A model generated the notes under the pieces. The model made no database searches. It was not told the DNA's origin and saw only the letters and a list, made by a program, of their open reading frames with translations. Below, one piece after another: positions 17,868 through 27,500 of a stretch of 64,000 nt of DNA. Origin of the DNA: Rhizobium sp. CG5. GTDB lineage: Bacteria; Pseudomonadota; Alphaproteobacteria; Rhizobiales; Rhizobiaceae. The stretch covers positions 1 to 64,000 of the forward strand of contig NZ_JABAEF010000020.1 of NCBI RefSeq assembly GCF_023701945.1, in the 5' to 3' direction. The number at the start of each line of letters is the position of its first letter. Positions within the stretch are counted from its first letter, which is position 1. The position numbers and the translations under genes are program-made.

Positions 17868-19378
17868 CCGAACACCCCGTGCAGAAACCACAAGTGCGAG
17901 CCCGTGTCGGCATCCACGCCGTCGCCGGCACGGTAGACCCAATAGCGTTCACCGGCCTCATCCTCGACGAGGAAGTAGTCCCTTACGGCGGCGTGCTCTC
18001 TCGGGCGAACCCACCATTCGCCAAAGATACGCTCGGGCCCGTCAGCGCGCTTCACACGCCGGCGCTTGCCGCGCCAGGTGAAGACCGCAGGCGGCTGGTC
18101 GGGGAGCAAAGCGGTCACATCGATCCGTTCCGGGTTCGCCAGCAGCCGCGATGGCCGTGGCCATTTCGCGGCCCATGTCGCCCCGGTTTCGTCGGCCGTC
18201 GGACCGATGCGCATCACTGACCGTTCGGGCACGTCGGAGGCGACCGGCGTGACCCGGTATAGACGCTGACCGCGGTTGCCGAGAATATCGACGAGTGGCG
18301 TGACATCGACCACCCGCTCCTCGATGAGGGAGGATACAACCTGTCGCTCTTCCAATGGCTCGACGATCAAGGCAACAAGGACGAGCCGTTCGATCCCGAA
18401 GCCTGGGTCGATCTTTTCGATGCGGTCGCAAAGCAGCTTTGACAGCCGAGCGGGATCCCTGACCGGTTTGGCCAGACCGGCTCGAATGCACTGCTGCGTG
18501 TTGTCGACGCGGTGGATGACGAGATCGGTACGTCTGACGCCGAGACCGCGTGTCTCGAGCTTGGAGGTCAGCTCGCCAACCAGTCGGCGCACATATTTGG
18601 CGATGGTCTCCGCGGCGCCGATCGGCTCCTGAAAGTTCTTGGCCGCCTCGACCAGTTCCGGGGTCCGCAGAGGCTCGATGGGTTCTGCCATCCGCCCGAA
18701 CAGTTGGTCCAGCCGCCGACCGACCTCCGGGCCGTATCTCAGCGTCAACGGTGCGCGCGGCATTGCAGAGAGTTCACCGACCGTCTCGACGCCCATCACC
18801 CGCAAACCGTGGATCGTGTCTGGGGCAAGCCGTAGACAGTGGATGGGTAGGTCAGTGACCGCTTTCGCAACGCCGCCAGCCGGCACGACGGTCGTCTCCG
18901 CCGAGGTCATTCGAGTAATCGCATGCGCAGCGCCCCAGGTATCGGCAACGGCAGCCCGCGCGGTGAGGCCCCGCCCTCTCAAGCCGTTGACCAGCCCGGA
19001 AATCAGCAGGCCTTCGCCGCCCTGAAGATGATCGGCGCCTTCGGTGTCCATGACGATACCGTCCGTGCCGTCGACCGCAACGACGGGGCTGTGTTGCCGC
19101 AGCGCCCACAGCGCCAGCCGTTCGAGCGCAGCCGCGTCAGCGGCAGGATCTGCATCGATCATCGTCAGATTGGCAATGACGGCCTGGGCTTTGCTCGCGG
19201 GCATGCCGAGTTTGAGGCCAAGTTTGCGCGCGGCAGTGTCGGCAGCCGAGACCCAACGCTTCGAACCAGATTTCGAAATGACGACAAGAGGCTGATCATC
19301 TGGCACGGTTCCCTCTCCATGCCGACGTATCCGGTCTGTTGGCAGAGTGGGGAAGTAGACACAGACGACCCTTGGCAT
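17864..19378 (-). CDS. imuB: ImuB, Y-family polymerase-like mutasome protein
   Basis: The protein has about 504 residues starting at ATG 19378, which has TAGGAG six bases upstream; a GTG one codon earlier is possible. It starts MPRVVCVYFPTLPTDRI and shows the Y-family-like palm and finger regions (DTEGADHLQGGEG; HCLRLAPDTIHGLRVMGVETVGELSAMPRAPL). ImuB proteins are catalytically inactive polymerase relatives that tie DnaE2 and ImuA to the beta clamp. The C-terminal half holds the ImuB-specific region. The gene overlaps the end of imuA by about 80 bases and dnaE2 by four, so the three are tightly coupled. Confidence 0.93.
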   Translation of the reverse strand: MPRVVCVYFPTLPTDRIRRHGEGTVPDDQPLVVISKSGSKRWVSAADTAARKLGLKLGMPASKAQAVIANLTMIDADPAADAAALERLALWALRQHSPVVAVDGTDGIVMDTEGADHLQGGEGLLISGLVNGLRGRGLTARAAVADTWGAAHAITRMTSAETTVVPAGGVAKAVTDLPIHCLRLAPDTIHGLRVMGVETVGELSAMPRAPLTLRYGPEVGRRLDQLFGRMAEPIEPLRTPELVEAAKNFQEPIGAAETIAKYVRRLVGELTSKLETRGLGVRRTDLVIHRVDNTQQCIRAGLAKPVRDPARLSKLLCDRIEKIDPGFGIERLVLVALIVEPLEERQVVSSLIEERVVDVTPLVDILGNRGQRLYRVTPVASDVPERSVMRIGPTADETGATWAAKWPRPSRLLANPERIDVTALLPDQPPAVFTWRGKRRRVKRADGPERIFGEWWVRPREHAAVRDYFLVEDEAGERYWVYRAGDGVDADTGSHLWFLHGVFG

Positions 19379-20054
19379 CACAGGCTCCTAATTCGAACTC
19401 GGCACACTCGCCTGCTTTCACGCGCATCAATTCAGCCAGCCACCTCGGGCGGCCAACGCCCGCGACTGGCAACGCCTCCGAGGCAAGCACGCTCACCCTC
19501 CATCGTGTCGTCGAGGCGGTCGGATTGCCGAAATCCGATGCCTCCGTCTGCCGCCGCCATCTGCGGACAACGAGCCCCATGGTTCCGGTTTTCTCGGCAG
19601 CCAGTTGCAGCCGCCGGGATGCCACCATCGGCAATCGAACAAGTTCCCCGACCACCGCCGCCAATCCACCGAAGGAAAGCCCCTCTTCCATGGACGCCAG
19701 CACATCCTCCTCCTTATCGCCTTCGCAAAAGATCACACGGTCGGGATGTAGTCCTGCCTGGGCGATAGCGGGGAAGAAGAGATCAGGCCTCGTCAGGCAC
19801 CAAAGGACCTTGCCTTTCGAGCGCGCGGCAATGCCGGCGGCAAACAATGCAGCCGCCGCTCCGTCCACCGTACCAGCGCCGCCACCCGCAATCTCATGCA
19901 GAGCACCATAAGGCAGGCCGCCACCTGGCAGGCGCTCATCCATCTCGCGAACCCCGAAGGGTAGCACAATGGCCTTTTTTGCCGCACTCCCCTCAAGGTG
20001 GGCGATACGGTCTCTGAGTTCCTCGATGACCCGAGGATTGTAGGCGCGCGACAT
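19296..20054 (-). CDS. imuA: ImuA, RecA-like mutasome protein
   Basis: The 252-residue protein starts MSRAYNPRVIEELRDRIAHLEG and continues with a RecA-fold region (VREMDERLPGGGLPYGALHEIAG). The Walker A loop is degenerate, as usual in ImuA. It ends with a basic tail (AWRGNRAR). ImuA joins ImuB and DnaE2 in SOS mutagenesis and has been linked to RecA. It is the first gene of the operon and has a LexA box about 60 bases upstream of its start. The long overlap with imuB is characteristic of the locus. Confidence 0.93.
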   Translation of the reverse strand: MSRAYNPRVIEELRDRIAHLEGSAAKKAIVLPFGVREMDERLPGGGLPYGALHEIAGGGAGTVDGAAAALFAAGIAARSKGKVLWCLTRPDLFFPAIAQAGLHPDRVIFCEGDKEEDVLASMEEGLSFGGLAAVVGELVRLPMVASRRLQLAAEKTGTMGLVVRRWRRQTEASDFGNPTASTTRWRVSVLASEALPVAGVGRPRWLAELMRVKAGECAEFELGACDAKGRLCLLPHSANRPDTSAWRGNRAR

Positions 20055-20113
20055 CGTTCACGGACCTCCCGGGCTCGCGTTGCACAGACTTCATGTCCCT
20101 GAAAATTGTTGAC

Positions 20114-20128
20114 GTTCCTCTTTTGTTC
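20114..20128 (-). promoter_or_regulatory. LexA box of the imuA operon
   Basis: Read on the reverse strand the site is GAACAAAAGAGGAAC, a perfect match to the alphaproteobacterial LexA box GAAC-N7-GAAC. It lies 60 bases upstream of the imuA start. It predicts repression by LexA and induction after DNA damage. Confidence 0.85.
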
Positions 20129-20888
20129 CGCTCTCTTGAAAGAGTCAAGCTGATCTTCGGAAGGTTTTTTAGGCTCCGCTAAAGCGCTGTCGGCCAAATC
20201 ATGAAGCGAATCAGAAGTCTAGGCAGGTTTCGGTTAAGTGATTCCGCCGACTCATTTAATCACAATTTCCCCGGCTTCATGCGATCCAAAACGGAGGGTT
20301 GCGAAACCACCAGCGCTGCAACGTGGCAATGATACAAATACAGCTGCCTGGAAATTTGTTGTCCGACAAATGGTGCGAGTGGCAATAGGCGGCTTGTCGA
20401 TTTAGATCCATCGGCATTGCCACCAAGCAGACGGGACGATTAGTTCTGCTGCCTCGCGCAAAGTTGGAACAGAGCTCGACAAAAAAGAAGAGCATCGGAG
20501 CTTCAGCATAGCGCCGAGCGGAACGGGCGGGAAAGCGGGAATTCTCGACGCGGTCTCGCCGGAATACGGGTAGCCGCAGGAGCCTTAGCATCGCGCCGCA
20601 ACGCGGAAGGCGGGACCGACTACCCCCGGCGAAAACGCTCCGTATATGTCTTCTGTCCATGCGGCGTCGCTCATAGCGACCCGCCAGTTCCGCCGATAGC
20701 CATGGACTCACCGACAGATCCTTTCGGAACAGGCCGAAGCACTCGCTGTCATGCGATTGGCTAGCATGTCAGGGCAGACAATCGATCGGGTACCGGAACC
20801 CTCCAAGACTTTTTAGAGATCGGGTACCGTGTGGATTTCCGAGGTGCGGTATTGTGAGTCGGAACGCAGCAACACCGAAGGCAAACAA
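20129..20888. other. Long intergenic junction between repair block and defence island
   Basis: Roughly 750 bases lie between the imuA promoter and the first island gene. A 144-residue reverse frame at 20,277-20,711 is rich in R and C, has no recognisable domain and is probably spurious. No tRNA, integrase or transposase remnant was found here. A 12-base direct repeat sits just before the next gene. Confidence 0.5.
20784..20829. repeat. Twin 12-base direct repeat upstream of the first island gene
   Basis: GATCGGGTACCG occurs at 20784-20795 and 20818-20829, 34 bases apart (about three helical turns). Each copy contains the palindrome GGTACC. The pair could be an operator for the gene starting at 20889. 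Confidence 0.45.
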
Positions 20889-21650
20889 ATGCGACACGCG
20901 AACCCGACCGATACATGCGAAGCAATCCTGCATGCGGAAATCAGGTACAACACGGAGCACCAGATCTTACCGAGCGAATGCCTCATCGCCCACCGAATGC
21001 TGGCCAGGCGCCTGGAACTCGTGAACGCCTATGCTGAAGTTGTCAAAAAGCTCGGCCCACACACCAATGCGTTGGAGAGTTTCCTCAAAGCAATTTTGTA
21101 CACGAGCGCTTTTTGGAGCCCTGAGAAACTCGAAGACGCTCGCCGTGGAAGGGAAAGGTTGAACGCCGTAAATGCCGCGATCTCTGCTAAGGCAAGTGAG
21201 CTCGCGACGCTGCTTGACCAACGCTCGGAGCTTCACAACAAATCACAGTTTCACAGCGACACGCACTATGATGTTTGCGATGTTATCATCGAGGCCGCGG
21301 CCTCGAATTACCGCTTCAACTCATTCGTTAAATCGGAATTTTCAGTTTTGAGCGGTCAGTTTGACTTAAAATACTGGCCCACGCTTGGCGAGTTTGCACG
21401 AGTTCTTTCACATGACGCCAGCACCGCCGTGTCCCAAGCTTCGGATAGGCTGACAGCTGTAGGCACAATCGCGAGCAGGCCGTCTCTCGCAGACTACTTC
21501 AGGGCGCTCTTTGCTGCGATGGACGATAACGGTGCTGCCCAACAGGGCTTCATCCCGACAGATTTAAGATCAGCGACGGAGCACTGGCGTCACTCGCAAA
21601 TTGCGCTCTCGACCTTGGCGTCGACGATACGGTCGACAGCGCCTACGTAA
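20889..21650 (+). CDS. Unrecognised island protein, possibly frameshifted at its end
   Basis: I chose the ATG at 20889 (MRHANPTDTCEAILHAE) because GAAGG precedes it; the frame can be extended to 20829. The 253-residue product is mostly helical and has a charged central region (GRERLNAVNAAISAKASELATLLDQRSELHNK) that may form a coiled coil. No membrane segment or catalytic motif is evident. A second frame that opens at about 21,530 and runs to a TAG at 21692-21694 gives a protein-like tail (ISDGALASLANCALDLGV, then DSAYVKRLRQRQRKAE). The true C-terminus may therefore be in that frame. Function is unknown; its neighbours suggest defence. Confidence 0.5.
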   Translation: MRHANPTDTCEAILHAEIRYNTEHQILPSECLIAHRMLARRLELVNAYAEVVKKLGPHTNALESFLKAILYTSAFWSPEKLEDARRGRERLNAVNAAISAKASELATLLDQRSELHNKSQFHSDTHYDVCDVIIEAAASNYRFNSFVKSEFSVLSGQFDLKYWPTLGEFARVLSHDASTAVSQASDRLTAVGTIASRPSLADYFRALFAAMDDNGAAQQGFIPTDLRSATEHWRHSQIALSTLASTIRSTAPT

Positions 21651-21854
21651 AGCGGTTGAGACAAAGGCAGCGAAAGGCGGAGGTGGCAGTATAGTCTGAT
21701 CCAGCCGGTATCCCATCAATATCTTGGACTGGGCAACTGCAACCGGCGCGCGACCGTCATAGACGAGCCTGCGAAAAAGAACGGGTTTGGCTTGCTTTGA
21801 CCCGACTATCTCGAATCGAGTAGACCATAAAAGGAGCCTTGAGGGAGAAATCGC

Positions 21855-23210
21855 TTGGAATTGCTTTTGAACGGCATCAACGGCAACTATCTGCGCAACA
21901 TCCTGTTAAATGCCGACAAAGATACCGAACGAGTTGACGCGGCGGTCGCTTACGCCACTGAAAATGATCTTCTCTTCGATTGGTGTTGGGAAAACAAACT
22001 ACCTCTGCGGTTTTGGGGACGCTTCGATGAGCAGGTTCCCGTGAGCATTCCAATCCTAGAGCGATTTCTTACCCGCAGATCGGGGCGATACACCTGCAAG
22101 CTTGTGCGCCAATTTCACCCGAAGGTGATATGGTGGCGCGGCTTCGGGGCATACATAGGATCTGCGAACCTAACCCAAAGCGCCTGGTGGAATAACGTAG
22201 AGGCGGGCGTTTTTCTGACAGAGGACGAGCTGGTCGACGGCGGCCATGATCTCCAGCTCGAACAGTTTTTCACCGAAATCGAAGCGCATGCCGCGCCCCT
22301 GACACAAGAGTTGTTTGATCTGTTGTCTGCCCGAAACAAAGAGTTGACCCGGCGCAAGATCGCTCAAAGAACCGCCGATGACGCATTCACCGCGACTACC
22401 CTTGTTCCTCATTTCCCGGGGTTAGCGCGATCAAGCACAAAGTCTGCTGGAGAAAAGCGAAAACAAGCGTTTTTGGACGAATGGCACAGCACTCTCCAGA
22501 TCATACGAGACATTTCGGTAAAAATTTCCGTCGATGGCAACAGACCATCCTGGGTGAGCCCGACCGCGCCCTTAGGGGCGCATGCCGACCAGTTTCTCCA
22601 TGCTCACTATTATCAGAACACATTTGACGGTCGGAGGGCGGATTTCGAAACGCATTTTGGCAGACATAAATCTGATCCAGATACCGCGGTAGAGACCGCG
22701 ATACGATGGTGGCAAAAACGGCCTGACAGTTCGGATGAAAATCGAATGCTCAACAAGACGGCTCCAGCGCTGCGACAAGCTTTTGCTGTAGACCGTCTTG
22801 CGCGTCTAACAGAGGACGAGTTCGTTGAGGTGCTGGGCAAAATTCATGCGACGCGAGAGTTTGCACGCAGAGCTCCAAACCGCCTCGTCGGGCTTAAAGG
22901 CGATCGCCCCTATGACATTCCGGAGAAGGTCGACGCTTTGGCAAGGCATATCTACCGGGCGCCAAATCGCGGGGGTGTCTCCGCGTTGGAAACTTTATCC
23001 TACATTCTTCACGACGGCCGCATTGAGGATGTACCTATCCGACTTTGGAATGCGATCGTTGACCCGAAGAGGAAAATTGAACTGATTGGGGTTAGCGCTC
23101 TCGGCGAAATTGTAGGCTGGGCTCTGCCGGACAAATACCCGCCTCGCAACGGGCGTACCAGCAAGGCGCTTCGTTCTCTTGGCTATGACGTCACTGTCCA
23201 TGTGGGTTAG
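21855..23210 (+). CDS. Phospholipase D-like protein of the defence island
   Basis: The 451-residue protein starts at TTG with a strong GAGGGAGA ribosome site. It opens with MELLLNGINGNYLRNILLNA and contains one HKD-like motif near residues 87-105: FHPKVIWWRG followed by YIGSANLTQSAWWNN. The Asp expected five residues after the Lys is Arg, while His, Lys and the GSxN element are kept. Families of this kind include nucleases of restriction and DISARM systems (DrmC-like), but this protein is not clearly DrmC and lies 18 kb from the DISARM-like operon. A second HKD motif was not seen, so it may act as a dimer. Confidence 0.7.
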   Translation: MELLLNGINGNYLRNILLNADKDTERVDAAVAYATENDLLFDWCWENKLPLRFWGRFDEQVPVSIPILERFLTRRSGRYTCKLVRQFHPKVIWWRGFGAYIGSANLTQSAWWNNVEAGVFLTEDELVDGGHDLQLEQFFTEIEAHAAPLTQELFDLLSARNKELTRRKIAQRTADDAFTATTLVPHFPGLARSSTKSAGEKRKQAFLDEWHSTLQIIRDISVKISVDGNRPSWVSPTAPLGAHADQFLHAHYYQNTFDGRRADFETHFGRHKSDPDTAVETAIRWWQKRPDSSDENRMLNKTAPALRQAFAVDRLARLTEDEFVEVLGKIHATREFARRAPNRLVGLKGDRPYDIPEKVDALARHIYRAPNRGGVSALETLSYILHDGRIEDVPIRLWNAIVDPKRKIELIGVSALGEIVGWALPDKYPPRNGRTSKALRSLGYDVTVHVG

Positions 23211-23354
23211 CGCGTAACCGCCGAATCAACGACGACCTCATCTAGCGTCACCACCTTCCTAAAGAACCAACTGCTTGAATCATAAAGTATGAGCGGTCGG
23301 AATAGCGTCCGCCCACCGATCTCACGGGAATGTTTCACTTTGCCGCTCCAAAAC

Positions 23355-24353
23355 CTAGTTGCCGCTTCTGCTAACGGCACGGATGACTGATGGGTGGTCG
23401 CGGGTCATTGTCGTCGAGAAAATCACCCGCGGTCGGGAAATCTCCTTGCGGTCCGCACTTGTCACTTCACCGTCGATAGCCCGCCTTATGTCGTTCGGGA
23501 TGTTGTCGGTCGCGGTTATGGAAAGCGCAGAAATGTCGATGATCGGACCCTTTTCCCTGAGGTTTTCGAAACGCCGCTCAAGACGTGCGGCGACAACATC
23601 TGGATGAAAGGCAGGTGCGATGGGAAGAACGCGCCGTGGTCCGCCGTTGATCTGAAACCCAATAGTCCCCGGCGGAGACGGGCTGATCGCCCTTGGAAGG
23701 TGCACGAACGGCCAACATAGAATGTCGGAGAGCGGCATGAATGAGCCGCGCCAGATATCAACCATCTTCCGGTCCCGTTTGCAGCCTCCGGCAACTACGG
23801 GTGCGATCTGATGGGCAAACACAAGGTTGATGCCCTCGATCGCTGGCTTGGTAGCCGACTTCGCCAATAGAGCTGAAGTCGGATGATAGAAAATGTAAAG
23901 CGGAAGCGTTGAAATGCCCCCTGGCGCGCTGCCGGAGAAAGCCATCAGCGTCTGGGCTTGCTTGCCTTTGTCGTGGTCAAGATGGTGGTAATACCAGTAT
24001 CCACCTTTCGCCTTCGCGAACTGAGCACGCTTCGCCTGCAGAATGATTCGTAGATACCGTCCGCCCCCGATGTCGTGTGGAGCGGCGAAGATCCAGTCCA
24101 TATCACCACCGGTGCTCGGCTCGTCAGGAAAATCCACACGTATCCCAAACGGCTCAAGGCCGATCAGGCTGGCCATCAGGAGATCGGTCACACTCTCTTC
24201 GCGAAAGTTTCGCTTCAGGCCGCGATCCCTTTCGAGCAGTTCGGCAACTTTCGGCGGAAAGGAGTGGGCGAGATCGCAAAGCATACAGAAAATCCAGGCA
24301 ATAAATTCGTCGAATGTCCCTAAAGGGATAGCACACCAAAAGGTCGCCGGCAC
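23355..24353 (-). CDS. DUF6615 protein, PD-(D/E)XK nuclease-like
   Basis: The track of conserved features is FREESVTDLLMASL near residue 50, GGDMDWIF near residue 83, RIILQAKRAQ near residue 101, the YWYYHHLDHDKGKQAQ segment and PLYIFYHP. This fits DUF6615. The order E...D-x-n-Q-x-K resembles a PD-(D/E)XK nuclease core, with D of GGDMDWIF and K of QAKR as candidates. The start is uncertain: GTG at 24353 gives 332 residues, while ATG at 24284 would remove a hydrophobic N-terminal segment. It is convergent with the phospholipase D-like gene and lies 185 bases downstream of the SIR2 gene on the same strand. A defence role is inferred from position. Confidence 0.65.
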   Translation of the reverse strand: MPATFWCAIPLGTFDEFIAWIFCMLCDLAHSFPPKVAELLERDRGLKRNFREESVTDLLMASLIGLEPFGIRVDFPDEPSTGGDMDWIFAAPHDIGGGRYLRIILQAKRAQFAKAKGGYWYYHHLDHDKGKQAQTLMAFSGSAPGGISTLPLYIFYHPTSALLAKSATKPAIEGINLVFAHQIAPVVAGGCKRDRKMVDIWRGSFMPLSDILCWPFVHLPRAISPSPPGTIGFQINGGPRRVLPIAPAFHPDVVAARLERRFENLREKGPIIDISALSITATDNIPNDIRRAIDGEVTSADRKEISRPRVIFSTTMTRDHPSVIRAVSRSGN

Positions 24354-24538
24354 ACAAACTCAATGAGAATTCCGCGCCTTGATCTCCACCTTTCGATGTT
24401 GAGATCAGGCGCGAACATGTCACGAAGGACACTATCGGCTTCGGCTTGTTCGGTGATCGCCTTCACCTTGCCAGGAATAGATCGGCATCTCGGAAGGCCG
24501 CAGGTGGCGTTGGATGAGACCAAGACTTTTCCTTTGCC

Positions 24539-27500
24539 TTAGTAGTCCACCGCTCTCAACCTGAGCTTATGTACCCGCCTGTCGGCAGCGAGGCCAGGGT
24601 TCGATGTCACAATGGCACTCAGGAGCGGATTGATATCTGAAGACCGGCCGTTACATGGCGGCTTACATGCTGCCCAAATAAGGTCGAGTGCTGAGCTAGG
24701 ATGCGCATTCGCAAGTCGATGGTTATCTCTTGCGAGATCATGGAGATCGATCCAATCGTCCGTAAGGACGCTGATGTAGGGAAGCAATGCTGTGACCGCA
24801 GTCTCAAACGCGTCGCCCGTCGCCGCCGCGAGCGCGACGACCTCCTTGCTCACCTCATTCGAAAGATACGCACGATCCCGAGGCCATATTGCCGCAAAGG
24901 CCGGGCCGTAGAGGTCCATCCATGCTGCGCCACGGGCAGGCTCATCAAATTCTTCGAGCCAGCTCCCCATAATGGTTAGAGCACCAGTGCGGATATCATT
25001 TGATGCGCTACGAAGTGTCTGACGCGCCTGTTGCCGCGTGATACCCCGGGGCACTTCTGGATTTTCGAACGAGGCGACAATTGCGCGTACAAGATGGGAG
25101 GCTGCGTTCGCGGCCGATACATTCTTTTGCGTGCTTTCACGGATGCCATGAAGGATCACGTCAGAGAACGCGGTCTCCGCTTCGATGGTGAAGCTGTTAT
25201 ATTCCACAAGAACAGCGCGCAGCCTCACGCCGCCATCGTCTTCGGCCGACATATATGGCCATAAATAATCTTCAACGATCTGTGGGGAAACGCTGAATAC
25301 GAAGCCGAGATAGCGGACGCAGGCGCCCCGCGCCATGTCCCCAGCATATGACTGCGACCTGATCATCCGTTCGAGGCGCGCGAGGTCTTCAATGCGGAAA
25401 TCCTGCCCACCTTCCCTTTGATTGCTCAAGGCGTGGAGCAAAGCTTCGGCGAGCGCTCCTCCGTTCGAGTTGATGACCCTGTCGTAGAGCTCCCATTCTT
25501 CGCCCCAATCTGGTGCCACCTCCGTTTCGGCGGCAGGCCAGAGGCGATCCCACCAAGTATCGGGCACGTTCAATCCCAGCGCATTTGCGCGCTCGGCGAT
25601 ATTTGCCAACGGGCCGCTCAACGCCGCAAAAAACTCCGGCATTGCCTCATCTAGCAAATCGATCGCCTGCTGTAACGCCGTAAGCGTTTCCTCACTCGCT
25701 GCCTCTCGGCGATAAGGAAGGATCTGCAGCCACGTGTTCCAACGGGGCGCAAGCACAAGATCGAGCGGCCTAGCGCGAAGGGCTGCAAGCGCTCCTGTGG
25801 GATCCTCGCGGCAGTATTCAGGCCATCCCTCGCGGTCCTCAATGTCACGGCTGACTTCGAGCTCATCAGCGATCGACAGCCGCTCGCTGGGCTGTGCAGA
25901 AAGCAGTCGCGCCGTCCTGCCTTGGACCGCTCTGACCCCCGAGCTCCACCCCCGGAATTGATCTCGATCATCGATCTGGCGAGCGAGATATTCGCGTCGC
26001 ACCCGAATATCCTCAAGGAGCGCCGCAGCTGCCTCGGGCAGAGGTGCCCGTTCACCGATCGCGGTAAGTCGCAGCCATATCTCGCGGTCGCGGGCACGGG
26101 CTGGCCAATCAACGTCACCTTGGTCACCCTGTTGAGTCTCATACCTGAGCGGCCCTTCGGCCGTAACCCGCCCAACCAGCCGTGCGATAGCTTCGGCGCT
26201 CGCGCCGGCAAGTTGCGTCCTTGTGATTGCGACGAACTCTTGTGAATAAGACCAAAATGCCCTGTCGGAGCTCGTCGTCAGGCTATCGATCGCTCCATCG
26301 GGAGAATAAAGAGTCGTATGCGTCAGCCCATGCATCCAAAGACGAGTTAGGAGATTGAAGCCTTCTGCCGCCCAGCCTGAAACAAGGCGTCGGACGGTCT
26401 CGATGTCGACATGTATTGCTGTGGGAAGAGCGCCCGTGATGAGCTCGGTCAGCGGCACAAATCCGCCACGGTGAGCATTCTGTTGATGGCGCGTGACGGA
26501 GGGAACACCCCAGTCCGTGGTGTCATAGGAGTCGCCAATCAAGTCGGCGTTTCGCGCGATCCGAAGGACGCTGACCAATCGCTCACTCGCACGTTGCAGC
26601 AGTCGCACGACGTCTGGGGCTTGTCCCGCAGGCGACGCCAGTACGTCTCTCAAAACGTCACGACGCTCGACGTCCATAGAAAACCGGGCAATATCAGAGA
26701 GTCTGCCAGGCGTTTCGGGGAGCTCTTCTTCGTGAAACGAATGCTCGATTTGAAGCCGCGGTCCGATCGCCTCGACGACACGCCCAACATCTGTTTCTCC
26801 TACGAAGGGGCGATTGAGCCTATGCCGCAATTGGAAATCGTCCAAGCTGTTGTGCGAACGATCCGCGGCGCTGTCCGCCAATAGTTGCCAAGCCCTCTCC
26901 CAAAGGTCTTCTTGGGGGCGGTTCCGATCCAGTTCACCCCACAAAGCCTCTGATAGGTTGCCAAGCCGTTGATTGGCATATTTCATGGCTGTCGCAAACC
27001 GGAGACGGTTCGTCCACTCGCGAGCAAACCAGCGAGCGAGCATCCACGCCATTGCGCGATTGCCAAACTTTTTCATTTCGGGTCCGACGATTTCAAACCA
27101 CTCGGGATCGGCGCAATGTTCGACAAATAGCTCGAAAAGGTCGGAGCGTCCGCTCAGGGACCATTTCAGCGAACGCTTGTCGTGCTCGTCCGCATTCGCG
27201 GTAGTAATCGCCGCGACCCTGGCAATCGTTTCGCGTCTCCATCCATCCGGATTTTCAATGAGGTCGGCCAGTTGGCCGAGACTTGTCCAGAGCGGTGCGT
27301 AGGCGTCGCCTTCTGCCGGCTGGAACAGGAGGGGCTCTACTGCCAATGCTTGCCAAGGCGCCGCCGCCGCTTCAGCGTTCCCATTCGTCGAGCTGAGGGC
27401 ATATACCTTCTTTAAATCCGAAAAGCGTTCACGATCACCTTCCAGAACGTTGAGGATATACCGCACCGGCGCGTCGCTCGCGGTATAGCCAACCAGGATT

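Noticed and set aside
20277..20711. A 144-residue reverse-strand frame between imuA and the island
   Set aside because: It is rich in R, C and S, lacks a recognisable domain and has no clear ribosome site. It looks like a chance frame.
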